A DNA stretch of 64,000 nucleotides from Geobacter sp. SVR (GTDB lineage: Bacteria; Desulfobacterota; Desulfuromonadia; Geobacterales; Pseudopelobacteraceae), in assembly GCF_016865365.1 (NCBI RefSeq), contig NZ_AP024469.1:2448501-2512500 (forward strand). The letters are read 5' to 3'. Numbering within the stretch: position 1 is the stretch's first letter; each line of letters begins with the position of its first letter. A program made the translations under genes and the position numbers. The notes under the pieces were generated by a model that worked only from the letters and a program-made list of their open reading frames with translations, was not told the DNA's origin and made no database searches. Of the stretch, positions 36,262 to 45,470 are shown one piece after another.

Positions 36262-36870
36262 TCAGGAGCACCATGACACGTCTCCCAAGCCCGCCCTAAG
36301 GACCTCGGGCGTATCCCGGACCAGGCTGACCACCGAACTGACATCCGTGGAGAGCAGGCCGCCGTCGACGATGATATCGAGCTGGTGCCCGAACACATCT
36401 TCGATGGACCGGGGATCGCCGCACGGTTCCTCGCCCGACAGGTTGGCGCTGGTGGTCACGATCGGATTGCCCAGCAACTGGACGATTTCGATGCAGATGC
36501 GGTTGTCGGGAATGCGGATACCGACCGTTTTCTGGCGGGTCACCAGCAGGTCCGGCACATCCCGCGTGGCATCGAGCACAAAGGTATATGGCCCGGGAAG
36601 GTAGCGCTTCAGGATCTTGTAGGCCATGTTGCTGACCCTGCAATAACGGGCTATTTCCGAGATATTGGGGCAGATGAAGGAAAAGGGCTTTTTGTGCTCG
36701 CGCCGCTTCATCTGGTATATCCGCTCAATGCCTTTCTTGTTGAAAATCGAGCACCCGATGCCGTAGGTGGTGTCGGTGGGATAGGCGATGATGCCCCCCT
36801 GCCGCAGGCATTCGACGACGCGGGCGATGTAGCGGGGCTGAGGATGTTCGGGATGAATCTCTAACAGCAT
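36262..36870 (-). CDS. TsaC/Sua5/YciO family protein
   Basis: 202 aa YrdC-domain protein. Conserved sequence includes GGIIAYPTDTTYGIGC, the K-x-R motif region (MKRREHKKPFSFIC), LPGPYTFVLDAT and TTSANLSGEEP. These bind ATP and threonine in L-threonylcarbamoyladenylate synthases, the first step of t6A tRNA modification. Overall sequence is closer to YciO, whose role is less clear, so no symbol is given. Confidence 0.85.
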   Translation of the reverse strand: MLLEIHPEHPQPRYIARVVECLRQGGIIAYPTDTTYGIGCSIFNKKGIERIYQMKRREHKKPFSFICPNISEIARYCRVSNMAYKILKRYLPGPYTFVLDATRDVPDLLVTRQKTVGIRIPDNRICIEIVQLLGNPIVTTSANLSGEEPCGDPRSIEDVFGHQLDIIVDGGLLSTDVSSVVSLVRDTPEVLRAGLGDVSWCS

Positions 36871-37239
36871 CTGAAATTAACTTTCCCTGGCGGCTTTTCC
36901 ATGGTGAGCATACTCATATACCTGTGTTGTTCCTTATTTTCAAACACAATTCGCATGTTTCCCTCCCCTGCGGGCGGCTTTACAAATCAGTGCCGGGGGG
37001 TATACTGGGATTGGCATGGATCGGCGCCGGCATTTTCGCGGGATTTCCCGCCCCATCCGTCTGGCCGCCAGCACTTCCGCATCTCTTTCACCAGTTCGTA
37101 TGCACGCGCTGTCTCCGTTCGTGACGGTTTTCCGCCTTCACGTGCACAACTCTTATTATATACGACTGTTTCCACACTGCACCATACGCCGCGCCATACC
37201 GCACCATGGCACACGTCTCAGACAAGCGGGGGAACCGAT
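36871..37239. other. Divergent intergenic region without a gene
   Basis: 369 bp between the TsaC/YciO gene (minus) and the small PilZ gene (plus). The only promoter-like sequence is an AT-rich tcttattatatacgac near 37150, which could be a -10 region for the PilZ gene. No stable hairpin was found. Confidence 0.4.
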
Positions 37240-37515
37240 ATGCACATGCCATCGCGGCCAAGCAGGAGAGTTGCCTGCCAGACACGCTGCATCCTGGACC
37301 ACGAGGGAGTCGTATATTCCGGAGTGATCGAAAACGTCTCCCTGAGCGGCACCCTGGTCAAGCTGCAGGATCTGCCCCCCGGCATCAGGCCGGGTGACAC
37401 CTGCGGATTACTGGTGTGCGATAACCCGGATGTTCCGCATCTCATGCACAGTTGCCGGGTAATCAGGCTCGACCTCCCCCACATCGGCCTGGAGCTGCTG
37501 GAACTGGGCTGCTGA
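37240..37515 (+). CDS. Small PilZ-like domain protein
   Basis: 91 aa from ATG 37240, with a GGGGGAA site; the longer frame from 36901 lacks one and is mostly non-protein-like. It fits a stand-alone PilZ fold: N-terminal RPSRRVACQTRC, then IENVSLSGTLVKL (equivalent of the D/NxSxxG motif) and a final beta strand. The arginine cluster could bind c-di-GMP. It precedes the accessory ftsH by 180 bp. Confidence 0.7.
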   Translation: MHMPSRPSRRVACQTRCILDHEGVVYSGVIENVSLSGTLVKLQDLPPGIRPGDTCGLLVCDNPDVPHLMHSCRVIRLDLPHIGLELLELGC

Positions 37516-37695
37516 TTTCGTCGCCGGCCGTTGCCGGCTCACTCCCTGCCGATCTCCGCGCAATCGCGCCCGTTCCTGCACGCCTGCCCCAATTCTCCCC
37601 GATGTAATCCGCATCACATCAGAATCGCTCCGACCGGTGCATACTACCAGCAACGACACCCGCTCCATCGCAATCAACGACTGCACGAGGTATCA

Positions 37696-39504
37696 ATGAA
37701 AAAATCAAGACCAGTCCGTCCGCTCAAAGCATGGGCCATTATCGTTTCCGTCATACTGCTGCTGTGCGGTGCATACGCCTGGCGCCAACACCAGGCCGAT
37801 CAGCGCAGCCGTATCAGTTACACGGCCTTTATCGACCGGGTCAATGCCGGTGAAATCAAATCTGTCAGGACCGAAGGGGACGAAATCATCGCCCTGGCTG
37901 CATCAGGGGTGAAATACAAGCTGTATCGCCCTGCCGATGCCGAACTCTCCCAACTGTTACTGGCAAAACACATAGAATTTTCGGCCAATGCCCCGGCCGC
38001 ACGTTCCTTGTGGATCGAGCTCTGTTTTCTGCTGGTGCTGCTGGTTCCGCTTTTCTTCGTCTTCAAGCGCCTGGCGGTATTCGGCCGCAGCTCGGCCCGG
38101 CTCACCGACGGGTCGCGTTCCACCACGCTTTTCACCGATGTGGCCGGCGCCGACGAAGCCAAGATCGACCTGCAGGAAACGGTCGAATTCCTGAAGGACC
38201 CGCAGAAGTTCGCCAAACTGGGGGGCAAGATGCCGACCGGGGTGCTGCTGGTCGGTCCCCCGGGAACCGGCAAGACCCTGCTGGCGCGCGCCGTTGCCGG
38301 AGAGGCCGGTGTGCCGTTCTATGCCATGTCCGGCTCCGAATTCGTCGAGATGTACGTGGGGGTGGGCGCGTCCCGCGTCAGGGACCTGTTTGCCCGTGCA
38401 AAAAAAGTGGCCCCCTGCATCATCTTCATCGATGAGCTGGATGCTGTGGGACGGCGGCGCGATGCCGGCGGCAACGGAGCCAGCGACGAGCGGGACCAGA
38501 CCCTGAACCAGCTGCTGGTGGAGATGGACGGCTTTACCGTCAATTCCGGAATCGTCATCATCGCCGCCACCAACCGTCCCGAGGTCCTGGACCCGGCCCT
38601 GCTCCGCCCGGGACGCTTCGACCGTCAGGTCATGGTGGGCAATCCGGACATCCGCGGGCGGGAGGAAATCCTCAAGGTACACACCCGTTCCATCCCCCTG
38701 GCAGCGGAGGTGGATCTGCTGGTGATCGCCCGGGGAACGCCCGGCTTTTCCGGGGCGGATCTGGCCAATGTCGTCAATGAAGCCGCCATTCTGGCAGCCA
38801 GGCAGGACAAGTCCGTTCTGGAGATGGTCGACTTCGACATGGCGCGTGACAAGATATTGATGGGAGCCGAAAAGAAATCAATGGTGCTGTCCGAGAAGTC
38901 TAAGCTGAGCACCGCCTATCACGAGGCGGGGCATGTGATGGTGGCCAAGCTGGTTCCTGGATGCGACCCGGTCCACAAGGTCTCGATCATTCCACGGGGA
39001 CGCGCCCTGGGGGTCACGGTGCAGATCCCGGAAGAAGACATCCATTGCTATACCAGAGACATGCTGATCGGTCACATCAAGATGCTGATGGGGGGACGTG
39101 CGGCAGAAGAACTGGTTTTCAGCACAACCACCACCGGGGCGGGCAACGACCTGGCCCGGGCCACCGACATGGCCCGCAGGATGGTCTGCGAGTGGGGCAT
39201 GTCGGAAGCCTTTGGCCCGGTCGCTTTCGGGCACCGGGAATCCACGCCCCAGAGCGACGGTAGCACCCCGGGGAACACGTTCAGCGACACAACCGCCCTG
39301 GAAATCGACTCCCAGATCCGGTCGATCGTAACCACGGCCTACAACGAGGTCCGGGACCTCTTGCAGACCAACCGTACGGCGCTCGACCTGCTCTCTACAG
39401 AACTGGTGGCCCATGAAACCCTGGGCAGCCGCGAAATAGACGCCATCCTGACAACGGTGTCGGCACAGGACCGCTCTGCGGAGGGATACGCGGCCGCGGC
39501 CTGA
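37696..39504 (+). CDS. ftsH: ATP-dependent zinc metalloprotease FtsH (accessory paralogue)
   Basis: 602 aa from the ATG at 37696. Two transmembrane helices (about 12-28 and 103-122) flank a periplasmic FtsH-extracellular domain. The AAA+ domain has Walker A GPPGTGKT, Walker [12 protein letters not shown] and the SRH arginines. The M41 protease domain has HEAGH. It is probably a secondary copy: the C-terminus is short, and it stands alone next to a PilZ protein rather than with housekeeping tilS/folP-type genes. That last point is inference. Confidence 0.92.
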   Translation: MKKSRPVRPLKAWAIIVSVILLLCGAYAWRQHQADQRSRISYTAFIDRVNAGEIKSVRTEGDEIIALAASGVKYKLYRPADAELSQLLLAKHIEFSANAPAARSLWIELCFLLVLLVPLFFVFKRLAVFGRSSARLTDGSRSTTLFTDVAGADEAKIDLQETVEFLKDPQKFAKLGGKMPTGVLLVGPPGTGKTLLARAVAGEAGVPFYAMSGSEFVEMYVGVGASRVRDLFARAKKVAPCIIFIDELDAVGRRRDAGGNGASDERDQTLNQLLVEMDGFTVNSGIVIIAATNRPEVLDPALLRPGRFDRQVMVGNPDIRGREEILKVHTRSIPLAAEVDLLVIARGTPGFSGADLANVVNEAAILAARQDKSVLEMVDFDMARDKILMGAEKKSMVLSEKSKLSTAYHEAGHVMVAKLVPGCDPVHKVSIIPRGRALGVTVQIPEEDIHCYTRDMLIGHIKMLMGGRAAEELVFSTTTTGAGNDLARATDMARRMVCEWGMSEAFGPVAFGHRESTPQSDGSTPGNTFSDTTALEIDSQIRSIVTTAYNEVRDLLQTNRTALDLLSTELVAHETLGSREIDAILTTVSAQDRSAEGYAAAA

Positions 39505-39529
39505 CATCGCCCGTCACGAAGCCGGGATA

Positions 39530-39991
39530 TCAGTGGGATTGCAGCATGGCCACGCCCAATTTCGGCATCAACTGCATCAGGGAGGTGGGCGTCGGGGTCG
39601 GTAGCGGGGTGAAGGTCGGCACCGGCGAAGAAATCGAGATCGGTGTCGGCGTCGGAAATGGCGTGAAAGTCGCAATCGGCGTTGCCAACGGGGTAAAGGT
39701 CGGCACCGGAGAAGAAATCGTGAGCGGGGTCGGCAGCGGCGTAAAGGTCGGTCCCGGTGAAGAAACCGTAAAGGGGGTCGGCGTCGGGAAGGGGGTGAAG
39801 GTCGGCACCGGAGTGACTGCCGAGGTCGGGAACGGCGTCACCAGCGGTGTCGGCGTCGGGGTAGCTGACGCAAGCGGCGTCAAGGTGGGCAGCGGCGTTG
39901 AAACGATCGGCCCGGTACCGCCACCCTCGTTTTGACTGGAGCCACACCCGCTGATCAGGACCAGCAGGACCAGGAGGAACCTTTTCACCAT
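39530..39991 (-). CDS. Pro/Thr-repeat lipoprotein
   Basis: 153 aa from the ATG at 39991 (MVKRFLLVLLVLISGC). Residues 1-16 form a lipoprotein signal peptide with lipobox ISGC, so Cys16 would be acylated. Almost all the rest is an irregular array of PTFTPFPTPTP and SSPVPTFTPL units (about six), ending LMQLMPKLGVAMLQSH. The repeats are visible in DNA as ggtcggcgtcgg-type words across about 39580-39910. Such segments usually act as extended spacers at the surface. Function unknown. Confidence 0.75.
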   Translation of the reverse strand: MVKRFLLVLLVLISGCGSSQNEGGGTGPIVSTPLPTLTPLASATPTPTPLVTPFPTSAVTPVPTFTPFPTPTPFTVSSPGPTFTPLPTPLTISSPVPTFTPLATPIATFTPFPTPTPISISSPVPTFTPLPTPTPTSLMQLMPKLGVAMLQSH

Positions 39992-40245
39992 ACTGCACCC
40001 CCTGCAACCATGATCGGGCAGTACCTGAACGGCCATACTCCCATTTCTCCCTCCCCGCTGTGCGGGCGGATCGGACTACTAAAAGCGTACAACGGATCGG
40101 GTTGCAGTCAACCGGACACGGGAAAGCCCGGGCACAGGCGGCCTCTCCCTTCCAGCGGACCGGCAGGCGTTGATTCTCCACGATTGGAGGCTATACTGTA
40201 AAGGTAGCCGAGAGCTCATTTCGACCGACGAAAGGAGAAGGATCA

Positions 40246-40581
40246 ATGAAGCCGAGATATGCCATGGCTGCCATCATGGCAGCCTCCGCACTGCTGATGT
40301 CCGGTCTGCCAGTCCACGCTGCCGATTCGGATGCCAAGAAGGATCAGACAATGGGACAGGAGTTCGATGACGCCACCATCACGACCAAAGTGAAAATGGA
40401 GCTGATGGGCAACCGCTCGACCAGTGCCATGCACACCGATGTAACCACCAACGGCGGCGTGGTGACTCTGACCGGCAAGGCCCGCAGCCAGGCGGAAAAG
40501 GATCTGGCTACCGCTGTTGCCAAAAACGTGAAAGGGGTCGCCAGCGTCAACAACCAGATGATCATCGACACGACAAAATAG
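40246..40581 (+). CDS. BON domain periplasmic protein
   Basis: 111 aa with a GAAAGGAGAAGG site. Signal peptide about 1-25 (ending VHAAD), then one BON domain (ITTKVKMELMG, GGVVTLTGKARSQAEKDLA, VASVNNQMII). OsmY-like domains of this kind associate with membranes and respond to envelope stress. Ends in a terminator at 40606. Confidence 0.9.
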   Translation: MKPRYAMAAIMAASALLMSGLPVHAADSDAKKDQTMGQEFDDATITTKVKMELMGNRSTSAMHTDVTTNGGVVTLTGKARSQAEKDLATAVAKNVKGVASVNNQMIIDTTK

Positions 40582-40605
40582 GGCACAACAGGATAAGGGA
40601 CAAGG

Positions 40606-40634
40606 GGCTGCGGGCTATCGGACGCAGCCTTTTT
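40606..40634 (+). terminator. Rho-independent terminator after the BON gene
   Basis: Stem ggctgcg / cgcagcc with a 10-nt loop, followed directly by five T residues. Confidence 0.8.
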
Positions 40635-40682
40635 CTTTGGGGCGGGAAGCCGGTTGCAGCGTGGATGGTCTCGCCCCCCGGC

Positions 40683-40719
40683 TTGACAGCACCTGCTTAT
40701 GGTTCAGAATTTAAGCAGG
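40683..40719 (+). promoter_or_regulatory. Possible promoter and hairpin ahead of the monooxygenase-like gene
   Basis: TTGACA at 40683-40688 overlaps the start of a perfect 8-bp inverted repeat (cctgctta / taagcagg, 40692-40699 and 40712-40719). The -10 at the right spacing (agaatt) is poor, so the promoter may need an activator or be false. Confidence 0.35.
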
Positions 40720-40773
40720 CGGTGCGCAAGCACCGGCATAGTCAGGAGAGCAGGGCTCGGGAAGGAGATTCCG

Positions 40774-41391
40774 ATGACGGAAAAAGGACTGCTGGTCACA
40801 ATACAGGCACAGTCGGGAAAGGACGACCAGGTCGAGCAGTTTCTCCATACCGCCGGAGGGATGGTGCGCCAGGAACCTGCCACAACCGCCTGGTTTGCAA
40901 TCCGCTTCGGCCATTCAGAATACGGCATTTTCGATGCCTTCGAGGATGAAGCGGGCCGCGAGGCCCATCTGACGGGAATCGTGGCCAAGGCCCTCCGGGA
41001 GATGACTCCTGCGCTGTTTACCAGGGCGCCGGAAATCAGAAAGCTGGAGGTGCTGGCGGACAAGCTTCCGCTCATGCCGACGATCGAACCGGTGACCAAG
41101 GGACTGCTGCTGACCTTCCGGGCCAAAGCCGGCCACGAAACCGATGTGCAGCAATTTTTGCGCGAAGCCAAGCCGTATGTCCTGGACGAACCAAAGACCA
41201 CCGCCTGGTTCGCGCTGCACTTCGACGATGGCACGTACGGTATTTTCGACGTGTTTCCCGACGCAGCGGGGCGTTTTTCGCACCTGACCGGCCACGTGCC
41301 GAGAGAACTGGCCAAGCATGCCCTGACACTCATGGGGAGCGTGCCGGACCTGGACATGCTGAACGTCGTGGCGGAAAACCTCTTCCGCTGA
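40774..41391 (+). CDS. Tandem antibiotic-biosynthesis-monooxygenase-like (ABM) protein
   Basis: 205 aa from ATG 40774, with a GGAAGGAG site. Two copies of a dimeric alpha/beta-barrel (ABM-like) domain, about 1-95 and 108-205. Each runs KGLLxTxxAxxG, an EPxTTAWFAxxF strand and YGIFDxFxDxAGRxxHLTG. ABM domains are found in small quinone monooxygenases and heme-degrading enzymes. Here the duplication makes a pseudo-dimer. Possibly co-transcribed with the flavoenzyme 62 bp downstream. Confidence 0.8.
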   Translation: MTEKGLLVTIQAQSGKDDQVEQFLHTAGGMVRQEPATTAWFAIRFGHSEYGIFDAFEDEAGREAHLTGIVAKALREMTPALFTRAPEIRKLEVLADKLPLMPTIEPVTKGLLLTFRAKAGHETDVQQFLREAKPYVLDEPKTTAWFALHFDDGTYGIFDVFPDAAGRFSHLTGHVPRELAKHALTLMGSVPDLDMLNVVAENLFR

Positions 41392-41453
41392 ACATCCGGG
41401 CGCAGGTCCATCCCGTATCGTCGCCGGTTTCATCAGGTGAAAAGGTATAGGCC

Positions 41454-42902
41454 ATGTCATACGACCGTCCCTCAGACGCCGTCGTGGTAGGCTCGGGACC
41501 CAACGGGCTGGCTGCCGCCATAGCGCTGGCCCGCGCCGGCATGACGGTCACCGTTTTCGAAAAGGCAGATACCATCGGCGGCGGAACCCGTACCGAACCC
41601 CTGACCCTGCCCGGTTTTCTCCACGATGTCTGTTCGGCCGTCCATCCTCTGGGAGCGGCCTCTCCTTTCCTGCAAACGCTCCCCCTTCAGGCATATGGCC
41701 TCGAATGGATCCACCCCGAGGTCCAGCTCGCCCATCCCCTGCCCGACGGCACTGCCGTTCTGCTGCATCGGAACCTCCTGGAAACGGCGGCCGGTCTGGG
41801 CCAGGATGCCGCCAATTACCGGTGCCTGATGGAACCGCTGGTCAGGAACTGGCCGGCCCTGGCGCGCGACCTGCTGGCACCACTGCATGTTCCCCGCCAT
41901 CCACTGCTGGTGGCCGGTTTCGGGCTAAGGGGCGTACTCTCGGCCGATTTTCTGGGACGGCAGGCCTTTGGCACCCCTTCGGCCCGGGCCCTCTTTGCCG
42001 GTATGGCGGCCCACTCCTTCCTGCCGCTCGATACTCCTCTCTCCGCCGCTTTCGGGCTGATCCTGGCCACGCTCGGCCATGTTGCCGGATGGCCTTTAGC
42101 CAAAGGGGGGTCCGCCTCCATCACTACGGCCATGGCCTCCTATTTCGGTTCCCTGGGGGGAAAGATCGTGCTGTCGCGGGAAATCACCTCTCTGGGAGAG
42201 CTTCCGCCGGCACCGATCGCGATCCTGGACATCACCCCCCGTCAGTTGCTGCGCATGGGGGGGCACAGCTTCAAGGCGTCGTACCGCCGCAGCCTGGAAC
42301 GCTACCGCTATGGCCCCGGCGTCTTCAAAGTCGATTGGGCTCTGGATGGCCCGATTCCCTGGAGGGCGGCCGGGTGCAGACGGGCTGCAACGGTCCACGT
42401 GGGGGGTACGGCGGTCCAGATCGCCGCGGGTGAGCGGGAGGTATGGCAACGGATCCATCCGGAGCTCCCCTTTGTCCTGGTGGTGCAGCCGAGCCTGTTC
42501 GACCCTTCACGGGCGCCGGCCGGCAAGGAGACCGCCTGGGCCTACTGCCACGTACCCAACGGATCGACCGCGGACATGACCGAACGGATCGAAACGCAGG
42601 TGGAGCGTTTTGCCCCCGGGTTCCGCGACCTGATCCTGGCCCGGCACACGCGCACCTGCGAGGAATACGAACAGTACAATCCGAACTTCATCGGCGGGGA
42701 CATCAACGGCGGAGTTCAGGACCTGCGCCAGTTTCTGGCCCGTCCGACCCTCTTTTCCCCTTACCGTACTCCGCTCAGGGGGGTCTATCTCTGCTCGTCC
42801 GGGACCCCGCCCGGCGGCGGGGTTCACGGCATGTGCGGCTTCCATGCCGCCATGCAGGCCCTGAGCGACATCGGCCTCGGAAGGAACGGGCATGGACGCT
42901 GA
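41454..42902 (+). CDS. FAD-dependent oxidoreductase, phytoene-desaturase-like
   Basis: 482 aa. The N-terminal dinucleotide-binding motif VVVGSGPNGLAAAIALARAG is at about residues 10-29, followed by FEKADTIGGGTRTEPL. The C-terminus has YLCSSGTPPGGGVHGMCGFHAA, the second FAD motif of the carotenoid-desaturase/retinol-saturase group. No other carotenoid genes are nearby, so the substrate is unknown. It overlaps the lipase-maturation-factor-like gene by 11 bp, suggesting a joint function. Confidence 0.85.
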   Translation: MSYDRPSDAVVVGSGPNGLAAAIALARAGMTVTVFEKADTIGGGTRTEPLTLPGFLHDVCSAVHPLGAASPFLQTLPLQAYGLEWIHPEVQLAHPLPDGTAVLLHRNLLETAAGLGQDAANYRCLMEPLVRNWPALARDLLAPLHVPRHPLLVAGFGLRGVLSADFLGRQAFGTPSARALFAGMAAHSFLPLDTPLSAAFGLILATLGHVAGWPLAKGGSASITTAMASYFGSLGGKIVLSREITSLGELPPAPIAILDITPRQLLRMGGHSFKASYRRSLERYRYGPGVFKVDWALDGPIPWRAAGCRRAATVHVGGTAVQIAAGEREVWQRIHPELPFVLVVQPSLFDPSRAPAGKETAWAYCHVPNGSTADMTERIETQVERFAPGFRDLILARHTRTCEEYEQYNPNFIGGDINGGVQDLRQFLARPTLFSPYRTPLRGVYLCSSGTPPGGGVHGMCGFHAAMQALSDIGLGRNGHGR

Positions 42903-44322
42903 CGGCTACTGGGTCATCCGGCTGTTGCTCCAGCGGGGCCTGGGGCTGATCTACCTGATGGCCTTCCTGGTGGCCCTGAACCAGTTTCGGGCGCTGTGCG
43001 GAGACCGGGGACTGCTGTCGGCCCGGAACTTCATGCGCGATGTCCCCTTCCGTTCCGCCCCCAGCCTGTTCTACCTGTGGGGAGGCGATGCCGTCTATCG
43101 GGCCTGCGCCCTGGCGGGCATCCTTCTGGCACTCCTGGCGCTGAGCGGGCTGTCGGAGGCTTACGGCACCCTTTTCTCGATGCTGGTCTGGTTTCTGCTC
43201 TGGGTGCTGTACCTCTCCTTCGTCAATATCGGCCAGACCTTTTATGCCTTCGGGTGGGAATCGCTGCTGCTGGAGAGCGGTTTTCTGGCGATCTTCCTGG
43301 GTCCCACCGACATGGCGCCGCACTGGGTCGTGATCTGGCTTTTCCGCTGGCTGGCGTTCCGGGTGATGTTCGGCGCAGGGCTGATCAAGTGGCGCGGCGA
43401 TCCCTGCTGGCACGACCTGACCTGCCTGGACTACCACTTCGAATCACAGCCGATGCCGAACCCGCTCAGCGCCTTTTTCCACCGGCTCCCCCCCAGGGTG
43501 CACAAAGCAGGGGTACTCTTCAATCATGCTGCCGAGTTGGGCGCTCCGGTGCTGTTCTTTGCGCCGCAGCCGCTGGCCGGGATTGGCGGTGCCTTCAGTC
43601 TGCTGTTCCTGCTGTCGATCATTGTCAGCGGCAATTTCGCCTGGCTGAACTGGCTCACCGCGATCCTCTGCCTCAGTACGCTGGATGGAGCGCTGATCGC
43701 CAAGATGGCATCGCTGCAGCCGCCGCCGCTTCATGCAGCGCCGCCGCTGTTCACGGCTCTGATCTGGGGGCTGGCGCTGGTGGTGGCGCTGAAGAGCGTG
43801 CAGCCGGTCCGAAACCTGTTCTCCAAACGGCAGATCATGAACACCTCCTTTGATCCGTTCCACCTGGTCAACACCTACGGAGCCTTTGGCAGCATCACGC
43901 GCCTGCGCTACGAAATCGTGCTCGAAGGGACCGATGAAGAACGGGTAACGGAGCGGACGCACTGGAAGGAGTATGAGTTCCGCGGCAAGCCGGGAAATCC
44001 GCTGCGCATGCCCCCGCTGATCGCCCCCTATCACCTGCGCCTGGACTGGCTGATGTGGTTCGAGGCCATGCCGTCGCGGGGGGTGTCGTCCTGGTTCATC
44101 CATCTGGTGATCAAACTGCTGGAAGGGGACCGCCAGACACTGGCGCTGCTGGCGGGCAACCCGTTCCCCGACCACCCGCCCCGCTTTGTCCGGGCGCTCT
44201 ACTACCGTTATACCTTCGCTAAAAAGGGGTGGTGGCAACGAAGACTGGTCGGGATCTACCTGGAGCCGCATGCCGCCGGCGACAAGGAGCTCAGACGGAT
44301 CATGGAAGCCTACGAGTGGTAA
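42892..44322 (+). CDS. Lipase maturation factor family membrane protein
   Basis: 476 aa. Eight or more hydrophobic segments in the first 310 residues, including family sequences YAFGWESLLLESGFLAIFLGP and RWLAFRVMFGAGLIKWRGD. A soluble C-terminal part has LVNTYGAFGSITRLRYE and a characteristic W-rich segment (LDWLMWFEAMP). Eukaryotic LMF1 assists lipase folding in the ER; bacterial homologues have no assigned job. Starts inside the end of the flavoenzyme gene. Confidence 0.88.
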   Translation: MDADGYWVIRLLLQRGLGLIYLMAFLVALNQFRALCGDRGLLSARNFMRDVPFRSAPSLFYLWGGDAVYRACALAGILLALLALSGLSEAYGTLFSMLVWFLLWVLYLSFVNIGQTFYAFGWESLLLESGFLAIFLGPTDMAPHWVVIWLFRWLAFRVMFGAGLIKWRGDPCWHDLTCLDYHFESQPMPNPLSAFFHRLPPRVHKAGVLFNHAAELGAPVLFFAPQPLAGIGGAFSLLFLLSIIVSGNFAWLNWLTAILCLSTLDGALIAKMASLQPPPLHAAPPLFTALIWGLALVVALKSVQPVRNLFSKRQIMNTSFDPFHLVNTYGAFGSITRLRYEIVLEGTDEERVTERTHWKEYEFRGKPGNPLRMPPLIAPYHLRLDWLMWFEAMPSRGVSSWFIHLVIKLLEGDRQTLALLAGNPFPDHPPRFVRALYYRYTFAKKGWWQRRLVGIYLEPHAAGDKELRRIMEAYEW

Positions 44323-44334
44323 GGGAATACATTC

Positions 44335-45276
44335 CTACAGCCCCAGCACATCAAGGGTTTTGCGTACCACCAGTGCACTTTCGCGCAGCGCCTGCTGTTC
44401 CACCTGGTCAAGGGCCGGAGGGAAGCTTTCCAGCACCCCTTGACGTCCCAGCAGGTGCGGCAGCGAGATGGTGACCCGCCCGATCTCGTCGAAGGATTTG
44501 AGGGGAGTACAGACGGTCTGGATCGAACGGCGGTCGTTGACGATGATATCGACGATCTTGGCCAGGGCGCTGCCGATCCCGTAATAGCTGGCCTGCTTGC
44601 CGGCGATGATTTCGTAGGAGGCCCGCCGCACCTGCCGGTCGATCGAGGCGGTCAGTCCGCTGACCAGGGGGGTGCCGCGGCGCAGGGCGAACGTATCCAG
44701 CGGCATCCCACCCACCGTTACCAGGGACCAGCCCAGCACTTCGGAATCGCCGTGCTCGCCCAGCACATAGGCATGCACGTGCCGGGGATCGATGCCCAGG
44801 GCCGAACTGAGCAGACTGCGGAACAGGGCAGTGTCGAGGGTCGTGCCGGTGCCTATGATCCGCGACGGGGGAACGTCGAAGGGTTCCGCCAGGAAAGCCG
44901 CCAAGTGGGTCATGGCATCCACCGGATGGGTGGCCACCAGCAGGACCGCATCCCTGGCGCTGTGCAGTACGGCAGGGACCACATCCCGGAATACCCGCGC
45001 ATTGCGTTCCAGCAGTTGCGGACGCGTCTCTCCCGGCTTCTGCCCCACTCCCGCCGCTATCACCACCACCGCAGCCCCTCTCAGATCGGGGTATTCACCG
45101 GCGGTCACTTCAACCCGGTGCGCAAATGGCACGGCATGGGCTATGTCGGCCGCCTCGGCCCGCGCGCGTCGCTCATCGGCATCCACCAGCACGATCGATT
45201 GCCCCACCCCCCGCATCACCATCGCATACGCTGCAGTGGACCCGACAAATCCGCACCCGACAATCCCGATTTTCAT
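44335..45276 (-). CDS. ldh: L-lactate dehydrogenase
   Basis: 313 aa from the ATG at 45276 ([12 protein letters not shown]), with a GGAGG site. Rossmann motif GCGFVG. The substrate-specificity loop [10 protein letters not shown] has Gln rather than Arg, which marks LDH rather than malate dehydrogenase. Catalytic His is in LGEHGDSEV. It interconverts pyruvate and L-lactate with NAD. Convergent with the lipase-maturation-factor gene, 12 bp away. Confidence 0.93.
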   Translation of the reverse strand: MKIGIVGCGFVGSTAAYAMVMRGVGQSIVLVDADERRARAEAADIAHAVPFAHRVEVTAGEYPDLRGAAVVVIAAGVGQKPGETRPQLLERNARVFRDVVPAVLHSARDAVLLVATHPVDAMTHLAAFLAEPFDVPPSRIIGTGTTLDTALFRSLLSSALGIDPRHVHAYVLGEHGDSEVLGWSLVTVGGMPLDTFALRRGTPLVSGLTASIDRQVRRASYEIIAGKQASYYGIGSALAKIVDIIVNDRRSIQTVCTPLKSFDEIGRVTISLPHLLGRQGVLESFPPALDQVEQQALRESALVVRKTLDVLGL

Positions 45277-45470
45277 GGATGCCTCCGGACGAAAACGATT
45301 GAGTCTCCTGTTGAAGTATACCATCCCCGGCCTCTTTTCTCAGAAGCCCGAATCCGCGGGCACCGGCTGACAAGCGGGACGCTTCTGGTACAATTTGGTG
45401 GGAATGTTTCAATGAAACGAATGCCTGAGGCGTTCCAAAAGGAAAGCACCCCTGCCCGCGAGAGGTCGCC

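Noticed and set aside
39560-39930. CRISPR-like array of short repeats
   Set aside because: Units are irregular in length, have no unique spacers and encode Pro/Thr repeats in the lipoprotein frame.
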